Shown: piece after piece, positions 26,244 to 36,100 of the stretch | How the letters are laid out: every line of letters starts with the position of its first letter | Numbering within the stretch: position 1 is the first letter of the stretch | Assembly (NCBI GenBank): GCA_004562915.1 | Contig: SFQZ01000005.1 | Span: 62,001 to 126,000, forward strand | Reading direction: 5' to 3' | From: a bacterium | GTDB lineage: Bacteria; Bacillota_A; Clostridia; Lachnospirales; Lachnospiraceae | Length of the DNA stretch: 64,000 nucleotides | The notes under the pieces: generated by a model | What the model was told of the DNA's origin: nothing | What the model saw: the letters and a program-made list of their open reading frames with translations, nothing else | Database searches by the model: none | Position numbers and translations under genes: made by a program

Positions 26244-26846
26244 ATGTCTGATTTTCTTTTTCTCGGAGACAGCATCACGGATGCCGGGCATTTATTTGAT
26301 CCTGCAAATCTTGGGAACGGATATGTTTCCATGCTTGCGGTCGATATGAGATTTTTCAACTGTGTTTTTCAAAACAGAGGACATGACGGTTTTACAACAG
26401 AACAGGTTTTACACATGCTGAACAGAGATGGAATTGAGAGGAACTGGGATGTGATCACTCTTCTTGTCGGAGTCAACGATATTCCCGTTGAACTTTACAC
26501 CTCTCGTAAACGCATCCCTGATGAATTTGCCTATTATTATGAAGAAATTCTCAGATTCCTAATCACGCATACTGACGCACAGCTGATTCTGGCAGAGCCT
26601 TTTTTGTTTGATCATCCACTGGAATATAAAAGCTGGCATCCGTATATCGAAGCAGAAAGTAAAATTATAGAGACGCTTGCCGATAAATACCATGCCTGCT
26701 TTCTCCCAACTGACCATATTCTCCGCCAGTCCGCTGAGGAAATGGGAATTGATCGGATTACGCTTGATGGTATACATCTGACTTATACCGGGAATCAAAT
26801 TCTCGCAGATCTTTGGCGCAGGGCATATCTGGAAATGCCGCGATAA
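26244..26846 (+). CDS. SGNH/GDSL-family esterase
   Basis: 200 residues, no signal peptide. All four family blocks are visible: block I FLGDSITDAG (nucleophile Ser), block II NRGHDGF (Gly), block III VGVNDI (Asn) and block V DGIHLTYTG (Asp/His). Family members remove acetyl or acyl groups from carbohydrates or lipids; the cytosolic location suggests deacetylation of imported oligosaccharides. AAAGGAG ribosome binding site at a good distance. Confidence 0.9.
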   Translation: MSDFLFLGDSITDAGHLFDPANLGNGYVSMLAVDMRFFNCVFQNRGHDGFTTEQVLHMLNRDGIERNWDVITLLVGVNDIPVELYTSRKRIPDEFAYYYEEILRFLITHTDAQLILAEPFLFDHPLEYKSWHPYIEAESKIIETLADKYHACFLPTDHILRQSAEEMGIDRITLDGIHLTYTGNQILADLWRRAYLEMPR

Positions 26847-26860
26847 TATGGCGACATTTC

Positions 26861-27058
26861 CTACTTCTCCCCGTCTGACTGCATTTCTCTTTTCCTCTTT
26901 GTCACAAGTCCCCCGATTCTGCCGGTTTCTTTCGCTGACAAAGTTTTCCATCCCTCTTCCAGCACTTTATCAAGAAGTCCCAGTTCTTCCGCAATCTCAT
27001 ATTTCATTTTTTCTTCACCGGACAATTCCCGGATATTTAATTCTTTCTTTTTTGTCAT
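26861..27058 (-). CDS. Small acid-soluble spore protein, alpha/beta type (divergent)
   Basis: 65 residues from ATG 27058 (GTG 27070 is an alternative; AAAGGAG is placed between them, closer to the GTG). The GPR protease site KYEIAEELGLLDKV and the DNA-binding part TLSAKETGRIGGLVTKRKRE match the SASP alpha/beta family, which coats and protects spore DNA. This implies the organism forms endospores. The acidic C-terminal end (QSDGEK) and lower similarity mark it as a divergent member. Forespore (sigma-G) expression is expected, but no such promoter was confirmed. Confidence 0.75.
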   Translation of the reverse strand: MTKKKELNIRELSGEEKMKYEIAEELGLLDKVLEEGWKTLSAKETGRIGGLVTKRKREMQSDGEK

Positions 27059-27102
27059 AAAAAAAGTCACACTCCTTTTCTTTAGAAGTATGACCTTTTT
27101 TT
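27059..27102. terminator. Imperfect hairpin between PspC and SASP genes
   Basis: An A-run plus GTCACACT pairs with AGTATGAC plus a T-run (two mismatches and a bulge). Read leftwards it ends the padR operon and overlaps the spore-protein ribosome binding region. Confidence 0.5.
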
Positions 27103-27136
27103 GTCTATTTATTCACGCAGCTTCCTGATTCTATAT

Positions 27137-27319
27137 TTATCTCGGTATGATAATAGCTGCGATGATATATGCAGGAATACCTGCACCTCCTAAAAAGGAA
27201 AACAATACCCATGCAAGCCGCACAAGCGTCGGATCAATATTAAAATATTCTCCGATTCCTCCGCATACCCCACAGATCATACTGTTAGTTGAAGAACGAT
27301 ACAGTCTTTTGTCACTCAT
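27137..27319 (-). CDS. PspC-domain membrane protein
   Basis: 60 residues from ATG 27319 (GGAGGG six bases upstream); the longer frame overlaps the previous gene. RLYRSSTNSMICGVCGGIGEYF is the PspC signature, then NIDPTLVRLAWVLF and a C-terminal membrane helix. PspC-type proteins respond to envelope stress. It starts 11 bases after the DUF4097 stop as the last gene of padR-HAAS-DUF4097-pspC. Confidence 0.9.
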   Translation of the reverse strand: MSDKRLYRSSTNSMICGVCGGIGEYFNIDPTLVRLAWVLFSFLGGAGIPAYIIAAIIIPR

Positions 27320-27330
27320 GATAATCCCTC

Positions 27331-28188
27331 CTACTCGTATTTTGTAAAATCTATTGTAATATCTCCTGCCGCACATTTTGCCTCAATCCTGTTTTTGGCA
27401 TCTTCCTCTCCCTGGCAGAAAGTATCATCAAAACCATCCCACTCCTGATGCGCATATTCCAGACTACCTGCGCTCACTTTACCTTCCAGATAATAGTCAC
27501 TGATGTCTCCTTCCATCGTTACCCGTATTGTTCCGGCACTGCAGTCCAGATCCGTTTCTCTCGACATTAGTTTTTGAATCTCAATCTCCGCAGCATTTGC
27601 TGTCCATTCACAGGTTTTCGTCTGTATCTCATCTGTAATCTCCAGAGAAGCTGCATTCGCAGAAACGGTTAATTCATTGGCTTTCAGTGAATCAATTACT
27701 CCATCCACCGCATTGAGTTTTAGATCCATTTCATTAAAAATATGATTCTTCGGTACCAGGATCTTAATAGCTTTTCCTTTTCTATCCAGCCATTGTATCC
27801 CATCCCGGGTAATATCCAGTTCATCACCTTCCTGCTCAATCTTCGTTTTTCTGTCATTTTGCTGAATATATACCTGGATTTCCCGTCCTTCATACTGTTT
27901 GATCTCCAGATAACCGGCATCCATTTCGATTTGCAGATTTTTTATCCCGGATGCGGATGTGCATTCCCATCTTTCAGAATCCAGATTTTCAATATCATCA
28001 TCCCGGTATTCGCTGTCTATCGGTGTCAGCTTATGAATCAGCCTGCTGACATCTGATTCCTGTACACTCACGGCATCTGAGAAATCAATCGTTCCACCTC
28101 CCAGGATCAAACCGATTATGAGAAATATCAAACCCAGACCGGCACATATCCCGCCAATAATCGTCAATGTTTTTATCAATTTTTTCAT
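27331..28188 (-). CDS. DUF4097 membrane-anchored protein (LiaG-like)
   Basis: 285 residues. One N-terminal membrane helix (about 7-31) is followed by an extracellular right-handed beta-helix-like region of short strands (NLQIEMDAGYLEIKQYEG, SAGTIRVTMEGDISDYYLEG, CAAGDITIDF), typical of DUF4097/adhesin-like proteins. The start overlaps the upstream gene by four bases (ATGA). Such proteins commonly sit beside PspC and PadR genes in envelope-stress operons; the precise role is unknown. Confidence 0.85.
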   Translation of the reverse strand: MKKLIKTLTIIGGICAGLGLIFLIIGLILGGGTIDFSDAVSVQESDVSRLIHKLTPIDSEYRDDDIENLDSERWECTSASGIKNLQIEMDAGYLEIKQYEGREIQVYIQQNDRKTKIEQEGDELDITRDGIQWLDRKGKAIKILVPKNHIFNEMDLKLNAVDGVIDSLKANELTVSANAASLEITDEIQTKTCEWTANAAEIEIQKLMSRETDLDCSAGTIRVTMEGDISDYYLEGKVSAGSLEYAHQEWDGFDDTFCQGEEDAKNRIEAKCAAGDITIDFTKYE

Positions 28189-28859
28189 GATGCGGCAGCC
28201 CCCTTTCTCTTATGGAGCAGTCTGGAAATGAAATTTACTACCGTTCTGCACAATCTCGGAAGGAAACGGAATGTAAACCAGAAAAAGAAAATCAGGATAA
28301 AAATTCCCAGTGCTATGGATAAGAAACCGCCTCCCATACTTACCAGACCCGAAGCCGGTGCTGAAAATAACCTGATCACTCCTTTTGCAAGCAAGGCAAT
28401 TCCCCCACCCAACAAACCGGCGCCCGCAGTAAAGATAGAAACCCAGATACCAAAGATTGCTGCCAGTATCCCAACAAAGACACCAAATACTCCACTTCCG
28501 ATTCCCAGTATCACAGGCGACAGAAATACCACAAGTATAATAATAAGTGCCCAACGTCCGGCGCCTCTGCTTTTATGAACAGGTGAGTAATTTCCCGGCA
28601 TGCTGTCTTGCGCATTACGCCATCTGTCACTCTGGGTATCCTTCGATGTTTCCCCGGCACCATCATTTTCTTTCAGGTCCGCTTTTATGATCGCTGCCAC
28701 TTTTCCGGGACTTCCCAGTTCACTGATTACTTTTGCTTCATTTTCAGGTCCTGCCTCATCGAAATAATCATTGTAGTACCGGATCGCCTCCATCCTTTCG
28801 TTCTCCGGCAAATCACTCAACAGCCTTGCCAATTGCTGCATAAATTCGTCACGGTTCAT
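28185..28859 (-). CDS. DUF1700/HAAS-domain membrane protein
   Basis: 224 residues. The N-terminal HAAS domain (MNRDEFMQQLARLLSDLPENE to ISELGSPGKVAAIIKADLKE) is followed by a polar linker and three to four membrane helices with Gly-rich segments (ILAAIFGIWVSIFTAGAGLL). HAAS proteins are the usual partners of PadR-like regulators and are thought to bind them at the membrane. Overlaps padR and DUF4097 genes by four bases at each end. Confidence 0.9.
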   Translation of the reverse strand: MNRDEFMQQLARLLSDLPENERMEAIRYYNDYFDEAGPENEAKVISELGSPGKVAAIIKADLKENDGAGETSKDTQSDRWRNAQDSMPGNYSPVHKSRGAGRWALIIILVVFLSPVILGIGSGVFGVFVGILAAIFGIWVSIFTAGAGLLGGGIALLAKGVIRLFSAPASGLVSMGGGFLSIALGIFILIFFFWFTFRFLPRLCRTVVNFISRLLHKRKGAAAS

Positions 28860-29179
28860 ACATCAATCCTCCCCTCAAACAGCATGGAAATTCTGGTTGA
28901 ATAATTCTTCCATTCGTGCCGGTAAAGCTCCAGCTGTGCTTTCCCCTTTTCCGTCACTTTATAGTATCTCCGATTTCTTCCTCCGAATTCCATATCGTAT
29001 ACCATCAGACATTCATCCTTCTGAAGCCTTCGAAGAACCGGATATAACGTGGATTCCGAAATATCAATGACCTGCCGAACATCCTGCGTGATCTTATATC
29101 CGTATGTACCCTCTCGCTCTTTTGACACAACTGCCAATACGATAGCATCCAGAAGAGCCGCACCAGTATTAAATACCAT
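28856..29179 (-). CDS. PadR-family transcription regulator
   Basis: 107 residues: the winged helix contains LLDAIVLAVVSKEREGTYGYKI, STLYPVLRRLQKDECLM and RRYYKVTEKGK, all family signatures, and ends with a short dimerisation helix. First gene of the envelope-stress-like operon, so it probably represses its own promoter until the HAAS protein or another signal releases it (inference from the common arrangement). Confidence 0.9.
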   Translation of the reverse strand: MVFNTGAALLDAIVLAVVSKEREGTYGYKITQDVRQVIDISESTLYPVLRRLQKDECLMVYDMEFGGRNRRYYKVTEKGKAQLELYRHEWKNYSTRISMLFEGRIDV

Positions 29180-29200
29180 ATCGTCACCTCTTTATGTTTT

Positions 29201-29286
29201 TTGATACTATTTTCCAATCAATACTATTTGAAATTTAATAATATTTGATTTTCAATACTATACATCATATAATATTAGATTGTCAA
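29201..29286 (-). promoter_or_regulatory. padR operon promoter with repeated TACTAT boxes
   Basis: On the minus strand TTGACA (29281-29286), 18 bases, TATAGT (29257-29262). The box T(C/G)ATACTAT or TCAATACTAT occurs three times on the plus strand: 29201-29210, 29218-29227 and 29252-29261, the last overlapping the -10. These are good candidates for PadR operators. Confidence 0.6.
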
Positions 29287-29312
29287 TATGCTTTTGAAAG
29301 GTTAAGAATATC

Positions 29313-29423
29313 TTAAGAACTGTAACAACTACTCTCAAATTCTTTCTTTACATCCGCATAATTTCTCAGTTTCTGCTCCTGTTTATTTAAAAGGCAGCAG
29401 ATACAGGACGCATATAATCTCAT
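29313..29423 (-). pseudogene. Truncated N-terminus of a DUF89-like protein
   Basis: ATG 29423 to TAA 29313 encodes 36 residues, starting MRLYASCICCLLNKQEQKLR. This resembles the opening of DUF89 (ARMT1-like damage-control phosphatase) proteins, which begin with a short Cys-x-x-Cys-containing helix, but the rest of the roughly 280-residue enzyme is missing. GGGAGG lies upstream. It starts 28 bases after the addA stop. The resemblance is by eye and short; it could instead be a genuine small protein. Confidence 0.4.
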
Positions 29424-29451
29424 ATCCCCTTTTCCTCCCTGTCTGTTTTCT

Positions 29452-32400
29452 TCATTTTTGCACATCCACCGGCAGCGCTTTTCCCGCTCCAAATGAATAC
29501 AGATAAGCCTCTTTCACCGTTTTTTTCCATACTCTTTCCAGTGCCCGCGCATAATACCAGAGCTGTTTTTGATATTTTTTCACCAGCTCCTGTTCCTGTC
29601 CTTTTTCCACATAATCTGTCTTATAATCCACCAATATCAGACCGTCCGTCTCCTCAAAGAAAGCATCGATAATACCCTGCACCAGTATCTGTGCTTCCGT
29701 TCCCCATTCACTATTTTGCTCTTGTGCCGGAATACTCATGACAAACTGCTGCTCCCGCCACAGTTTTTTTTCTTCCTCTGCTTTTCTCATTCTTTTTCCC
29801 AGATTTGAGGAAACAAACCAGAAAATTTGTTGTTCTCTCACGGAATCAGCTGTTTCCTGATCAATCTTTCCCTCTCTGAGCATTTCCTGTATCTGTTCCT
29901 GAATTTCTGTCATATTATCCGTTTTTTCGTAAGCAATACATTCCAGAACACGATGATATGCCGTACCCCGTGCCGCACCTTTAAGCTCCGTTTTTTCCTG
30001 CCGCATAAATTCCGGAACCAACGGAATACTCTCCTTCTGAACGATCAGATACTGCGCCTCTTCCTGTTCTGCATCAAGCAGATTCATTGCCTGTTTTTTC
30101 AGTTCCGATACACTGATCTTCGCCGGAATTTCCTGAAGATACCCATAGGGATATCGATAAGAAAACTTATTTTCCAGCTCTTCTCTCACTGTTTTTTGAT
30201 AGATCTGATTTTTATCCCAGTTTTTATATTCTTCATAACGCTTATTTCGGGAAATCCGGCGTTTCAATTCCTCTCCGGTCAGCAGTGCCGCACGGAATGT
30301 CCGGATAGCAAAAGGAATCTCCGGCTGAAAACATAGATGATCCATACGACATCGTTCACCGATCCGTTCATAAAGTATCCCAAAAGACGGGTGGCGGGAA
30401 AGTGCCGGAAGAATCCATCCCCAGTAATCCTGAGCACTTTCTATCGTTCCATAGGAAAGCTGCCGGGTCATACGTCCTGTCAGGGGATGCAGCTTTTCCA
30501 GTTTTTTATCAAGCTTTTCTATGGTTCCTGTCAAAATCAGCTTTTCTTTTGCTCTTGTGAGCGCCACATACAACACTCGCAATTCCTCGCCAAGACTTTC
30601 CAGACGAATCTGCTTTTGTATCACCTGACGCATCCGTGTAGCTGTTTTCAGACGAAGCTTTGGATCGACACCATTCATACCGATTCCCAGATCCGGATGA
30701 ATCACCAGAGATGCGTTGGCATCCATCATATTAAACCTTTTCCCCATACCGGCCACAAAAACAATCGGAAATTCCAGTCCTTTACTTTTATGGATACTCA
30801 TAATCCGCACAGTGTTTTCATTTTCTCCGATCGTGCTGACCTCTCCAAAATCCACTTCATACTTCTGCAGCTGCTCCATGTATCGGATAAAGTTAAAAAG
30901 TCCCCGATAACTGGTCTCTTCATACTCCATCGCTTTTTCTGTCAACATCTGGAGATTTGCTTTTCTCTGCTCTCCTCCAGGCATAGCCGCTGCATACACA
31001 TCATATCCGGTCAGTTTCAAAATCAGCTGTATCAACTGGTGGATCGGTGTATAAGGAACTCTTTCCCGGATTTTTCCATAAACATCAAAAAATCTGCTTA
31101 ATTTTTCCCGGATTACAGGATTTTCCCCATTTGCGAGATATTTCCACGCGCATGCATAGATTTTATCATCTGGAAATTCTGCCTTTATCTCGGCCAGCTC
31201 CTGTGATGTACACCCTGCCATCGGTGATACCAAAACACCGGTAAAAGGGATTTCCTGCATAGGATTGTCACAAATATGAAGATAATTCAACACCGTCACC
31301 ACTTCCAGTGCATTAAAATAACCCGTTTTTGATGTTGTATACGCAGGAATTCCCATATCCATCAGAACCTGTACAAAAATTTCTGCCCATCCCGAAATGG
31401 TCCGCAGCAATATCACACAATCCTGATATCTGGCTGTACGATATTCACCGGTTTCTTTATCAAGTACCTGACGGTGTCCGACAATCTCCTGAATCCTTTT
31501 CCCAATCATGCGGGCTTCCAGCTCTTGCGCTGTCCTGTCTGAGGTATCATCTGATAATTCTTCCGTATCTGTCTCAGCGATCAGGAGCTCCGTACTTCGA
31601 AACTCTTTCTCATTTTCTTCCTCCTGACTGGGAAAAACAGCACCCGGATACAATGCTGCCGCTTCATCGTATTCTACATCTCCCAACTCTTTTCCCATAA
31701 TCTGTTCAAAGATGTAGTTCACTCCCGCCAGTACTTCTTCTCTGCTGCGAAAATTCTTATGCAGATCAATCCTCTGACATTCACTTTCTTCCAGAGAATA
31801 GGTATCATATTTTTCCATAAATAATTCAGGACGTGCCAGACGAAATCTGTAAATGCTTTGCTTCACATCCCCAACCATAAAGATATTATGCTTTCCCTGA
31901 CGCAGCCGTGATACACTTTGAAGCAACGTTTCCTGAACCAAATTGCTGTCCTGATACTCATCAATCAAAATTTCTTCAAATCGATGAGAAAATTCCTCTG
32001 CCGCTTCCGTATATACCAGTTCTTCCCCCTGTTTTTTTACAAGAATATCCAGTGCAAAATGCTCCATATCTGTGAAGTCTACGATATTTCGCTTCCTCTT
32101 CTTTTCTGAGAACCTATCGATAAATTCTTCTGTCAGACGGATCAACTCCTCTACAGGTCCTCGGCACAGTTTCATTTCCTCCATGATACTCTCCGAGTCT
32201 CCATAGAAATATTTTTCTTTCAGCTCTTTGAGGATTTCTTTCATCCGATCCCTGTTCTCTTTTACCTGTTCTCTTTTCCTGTCCGATACTGTCTCATCTT
32301 TTTTTCTGGAAAGGGAAGTAAACTTCATATTCTGAAGTAGTAGTGCACATTGGTCAAAATTCTGAAGGCTGCATACATTCTTCAGATCCTCCACCAGCAT

Positions 32401-33165
32401 TTCATCTGATCGCACAGCATCTTCATACATATAAGGCCCGTCATCTTCCTGCAACAGCCGAAGATTCAGGTCAATCATCTCTCCTGCCTGAGAAACGGCC
32501 CGGTTTACCTCTTCCCACATTTTTTTCATCCAGAAACTTTCCCGAAGCTCTTCAAAACTTTCAGCCAGATAAGGCTTTTTGCAGTTCTCCAGCCACTCCT
32601 TCGGCCAGGGATTGCTCATAGAAAAATCGTAGAGCTTCAAGATCAAATCTCCAAGGTTGTCATCAATTTTTCCGGAAGCAAATACTTCCACGAATCTGTT
32701 AAATTCAGGGGTATCTTCCCTGTATTTATCTTCCAGCAGTTCTTTTGCCACGTCATATCGCAGTAGTTTCAGTTCTCCTTCATTTGCGGTTCGAAATCCC
32801 GGATCCAGATCGATGGTATGGAAATAATTTCGGATCACATAAGAGCAAAAACCGTCAATGGTATTGATCTGCGCGTTATGAATCAGAGTCTGCTGTCTCT
32901 GAAGATGCTCATTGTCCGGCTCACTTTCCAGACACTTTTCTACAGCCGTCATCAGACGTTCCCGCATTTCCCCGGCTGCCGCTCTGGTAAATGTCACGAT
33001 CAACAGACGGTCAATATCTACCGGATTCTCTTTTCTCGTCATCATATGCAGAATCCGCTCTACCAGCACGGCTGTCTTTCCGGAACCTGCTGCCGCACTG
33101 ACGAGAATATTTCGATCCTGAAGTTCAATGACCTTTTTCTGATCCTCTGTCCATGTTACTGCCAT
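29452..33165 (-). CDS. addA: AddA: ATP-dependent helicase/nuclease subunit A
   Basis: 1237 residues, full length for AddA. UvrD-like helicase motifs are clear: Walker A SAAAGSGKTAVL (24-31), LLIVTFTRAAAGEMRERL, EILIDEYQDSNLVQ (Walker B), GDVKQSIYRFR, IMSIHKSKGLEFPIVF and LYVALTRAKEKL. The RecB-like nuclease domain is at the C-terminus (RGTAYHRVLE, LVQGIIDAFFEE, LILVDYKTDYV). With AddB it resects double-strand breaks for RecA and degrades foreign DNA. The start overlaps the addB end by ten bases. Confidence 0.97.
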   Translation of the reverse strand: MAVTWTEDQKKVIELQDRNILVSAAAGSGKTAVLVERILHMMTRKENPVDIDRLLIVTFTRAAAGEMRERLMTAVEKCLESEPDNEHLQRQQTLIHNAQINTIDGFCSYVIRNYFHTIDLDPGFRTANEGELKLLRYDVAKELLEDKYREDTPEFNRFVEVFASGKIDDNLGDLILKLYDFSMSNPWPKEWLENCKKPYLAESFEELRESFWMKKMWEEVNRAVSQAGEMIDLNLRLLQEDDGPYMYEDAVRSDEMLVEDLKNVCSLQNFDQCALLLQNMKFTSLSRKKDETVSDRKREQVKENRDRMKEILKELKEKYFYGDSESIMEEMKLCRGPVEELIRLTEEFIDRFSEKKRKRNIVDFTDMEHFALDILVKKQGEELVYTEAAEEFSHRFEEILIDEYQDSNLVQETLLQSVSRLRQGKHNIFMVGDVKQSIYRFRLARPELFMEKYDTYSLEESECQRIDLHKNFRSREEVLAGVNYIFEQIMGKELGDVEYDEAAALYPGAVFPSQEEENEKEFRSTELLIAETDTEELSDDTSDRTAQELEARMIGKRIQEIVGHRQVLDKETGEYRTARYQDCVILLRTISGWAEIFVQVLMDMGIPAYTTSKTGYFNALEVVTVLNYLHICDNPMQEIPFTGVLVSPMAGCTSQELAEIKAEFPDDKIYACAWKYLANGENPVIREKLSRFFDVYGKIRERVPYTPIHQLIQLILKLTGYDVYAAAMPGGEQRKANLQMLTEKAMEYEETSYRGLFNFIRYMEQLQKYEVDFGEVSTIGENENTVRIMSIHKSKGLEFPIVFVAGMGKRFNMMDANASLVIHPDLGIGMNGVDPKLRLKTATRMRQVIQKQIRLESLGEELRVLYVALTRAKEKLILTGTIEKLDKKLEKLHPLTGRMTRQLSYGTIESAQDYWGWILPALSRHPSFGILYERIGERCRMDHLCFQPEIPFAIRTFRAALLTGEELKRRISRNKRYEEYKNWDKNQIYQKTVREELENKFSYRYPYGYLQEIPAKISVSELKKQAMNLLDAEQEEAQYLIVQKESIPLVPEFMRQEKTELKGAARGTAYHRVLECIAYEKTDNMTEIQEQIQEMLREGKIDQETADSVREQQIFWFVSSNLGKRMRKAEEEKKLWREQQFVMSIPAQEQNSEWGTEAQILVQGIIDAFFEETDGLILVDYKTDYVEKGQEQELVKKYQKQLWYYARALERVWKKTVKEAYLYSFGAGKALPVDVQK

Positions 33166-36100
33166 CTGTTATCCCTCTTTTCCTTCCACTTTACTTCTGT
33201 CTTCTCCGTCTGCCTTTCTTCATCGCTCATTCTTTGCCAGAGCACCTGATCCTGAAATACAGGAAGACTGCGGTATTCGTATCCGGGTATTTTCTCATCG
33301 AATCCACAGATACCCCGATAACTGCAATAATCACATGCCGTTCGTTTTCTCAGACGATAAGGATTGACTGCTGTCTCACCCTCCAGAATCCTTCTCCCGA
33401 TTTCTGTGATCTTACTGTTTACATACTCTGATAAGACCTGAAATTGTTCTTTCGTGGCAGTCTGAGAATATCTGGACAAGCTTCCGTCTTTATTGAGTGT
33501 TACCGGGATCGTGAGAGATTTTTTCCCCGGCTTCAGACTTTCATCCATATCCAATATAATTTTCTTATCTTCCCGCACAAGTCCGTTCACTTTCAATTCC
33601 TGAAGAATTTTCTGTGCGATGCTTTCTTCCTCTTCATCTGATGTTCCTTCACAGAGAGGATCTTTCACATGATAATAAAATACCCCAGCCGGCTCCACCT
33701 GTTTCTCCGGATGCTCCCTCTGCTCAATCTCCAATGCCGCGTTCAGATATACAATCAACTGCAGCTGCAGTCCATGATAAAGAGCGATCAGATCCATAGA
33801 CGTATTGCCTGACTTATAATCTATTACTTTCACATAGATCTTATCTTCTTCTTCATATCGATCTACACGATCAATCCTGCCTTTCAGACGCAGTTTTTCA
33901 TCTTCTGACAGTTCAAAGTGAATTGCTTTCAGCTGATCTTCCATTGCAAAAGATATTTCAAACTGCTCCGGTTCATATTTTCCACATTTCAGCTGCTCCT
34001 GAAGCGCCCATACAGTCCGTCTGAGAATCCGTTTTACTCTCGTTATCATATAACGATTTCGGGCACTGCTCTCCAGAATCGTATTGCCGTAATCAAAAAT
34101 GATTTCATCCACACTCTCGTCAATCAGTGCTTCTCTATGTTCATCCGTCAGATTCCGCCATGACATTCTGTGCCTTTTCAGATTTACAGAAAATCTCTCC
34201 AATGCCTGATGAATCACATTGCCCATGTCCGACGCACGAAATTCATATTCCGGGCGTTCTTCGATCTCCAGTCCATACTGAAGGAAATGGGAAAAGGCAC
34301 AGGCGGCAAATTGCTCCAGCTGAGTTGCACTGTTGTCAAGTACATTGCCATACAATGCTCTGGCTGCACTTTTTCCTATCTTATCCACAGGCTTCTGACG
34401 AAATGCATTGTCTATCCACTTTTCACACTGTTCTTTCCACTCCGGCGAATTCAGATACCAGCACAAGAGTTCTTTCCATTCATCTGAAGGTTCCTCTTCA
34501 CCGGATTGTTCCAGCCCCCGAAGAAGAAATTCCACTGCCTGTCCTGCCTGCTCTGCCTGTCGGATTCCATTTTCTTCGCTTTCCTGTATCTGCAGTTTGG
34601 GAAACAACTGACAGATCATCGGGATGAGATACGCCGGTGACTGAGTCTTTCCCTGACTTCCTGATTTTGCATAGGAAAGGATAAGCCGACGACTGGGCTT
34701 TGTCAGATTCAGATACAGATAAAACTTCTGTATATACATGGATTCCCGTGATGTCGGTGCCAGTTCAACATCCTGCATTTCCAGAAATTCTCTGTCTGCT
34801 TCCGACAAAAGTCCGCCCCTCCCCTGACGTTTCGGAATGACAGAATCATTCACCCCCGCAAAGAACAGGACTTTAATATCTTTCAGACGGGTTCGCTCCA
34901 TATCTCCCACAAGCACCTGATCTGCAGAGGGAGGAATAACCCCCACCTGTGCCTCCTGAAATCCTGCTTCCAGAAGCTGCTGATAATCAGCGAGCGATAT
35001 TGTTTCCTCTCCCAGTACCTGTACCAGCTTATCCATCAGATTCATGATGATTCCGTAGATCTGGGAATATTCTTTGGCCAGAGCTTTTTCTCCCTGCCGT
35101 TCAAACACTTCTTCCTGCCGTGAAATTTTCTCCTGTATAACTCCTCTGACGACAAACTCATAAAGTATGCGTGTTCTCTGCTCAACGGTTAGATCCCTCT
35201 GTCGCATCTGTTCTACAAAGGTTTCTATTTCCTCCAGAAATTTTTCCCGAATGCAGTTTACCTCTTCCACACTACCGTCTTTCATTCCTCTGTAACGACG
35301 GACCCAATGTTCTTTCCACTGTTTCCATCCGCGGATTCCCACAGCGATACAATAATTCTCAAGTACATCCGTCTCATATACGGACAGCCGGGATAATCCA
35401 CATCGCAGATACCGAAATACACTTTCATAAGTAAACTGCTCCGTCAGCATATTCAGAACCGCCCGCAGATATTCCACAAAAGGATTCATCAAAATAGAAT
35501 GTTTTTCATCAATGAAACACGGAATCTTGCATTCTTCCATGACTTGTCCCGCATAATTTCCATAGGTAGGCAAATCACCGGTAATCACTGCAAAATCTCC
35601 AAATTTGTAATTTTCTGTTCTCACCAGAAAACAAATTCTTCTGGCGATTTCCTCCATCTCTGTCCTTGGGTTGGAAGCAGCAAATATCTGGATTTCTTCC
35701 TGTTCTCTGCGATAAGAAGGACTTCCATAGCGAAACAGGTGACGCTCCATAAATTCCAGTGCAGGAGATTTTGAAAAACGACTGTACTTTCCCGGATGCA
35801 CCCAGATATCCTCTTCCACCTCAACTCTTTCTTCCACAGCCAGTCTGGTCAGATGATCCAACATCGCTCCGCTCATCCTGAAAAGATGCTGGGGACTTTT
35901 CAGTTTTTCTCTGGGCACCTTTTCATCCAGCGTGACCGTCACCCATACCTTTTCTGATAGTTTGAGGATTTTTCTCATAACCTTATTCTGGAGCGGTGTA
36001 AGTCCTGTAAATCCGTCCAGTATTACCTGGCAATTTTTCATCATACGGGATTCGCCGATTTTGTCACACAGAACATCCAGAATTTCTTCTCCGGTAATAT

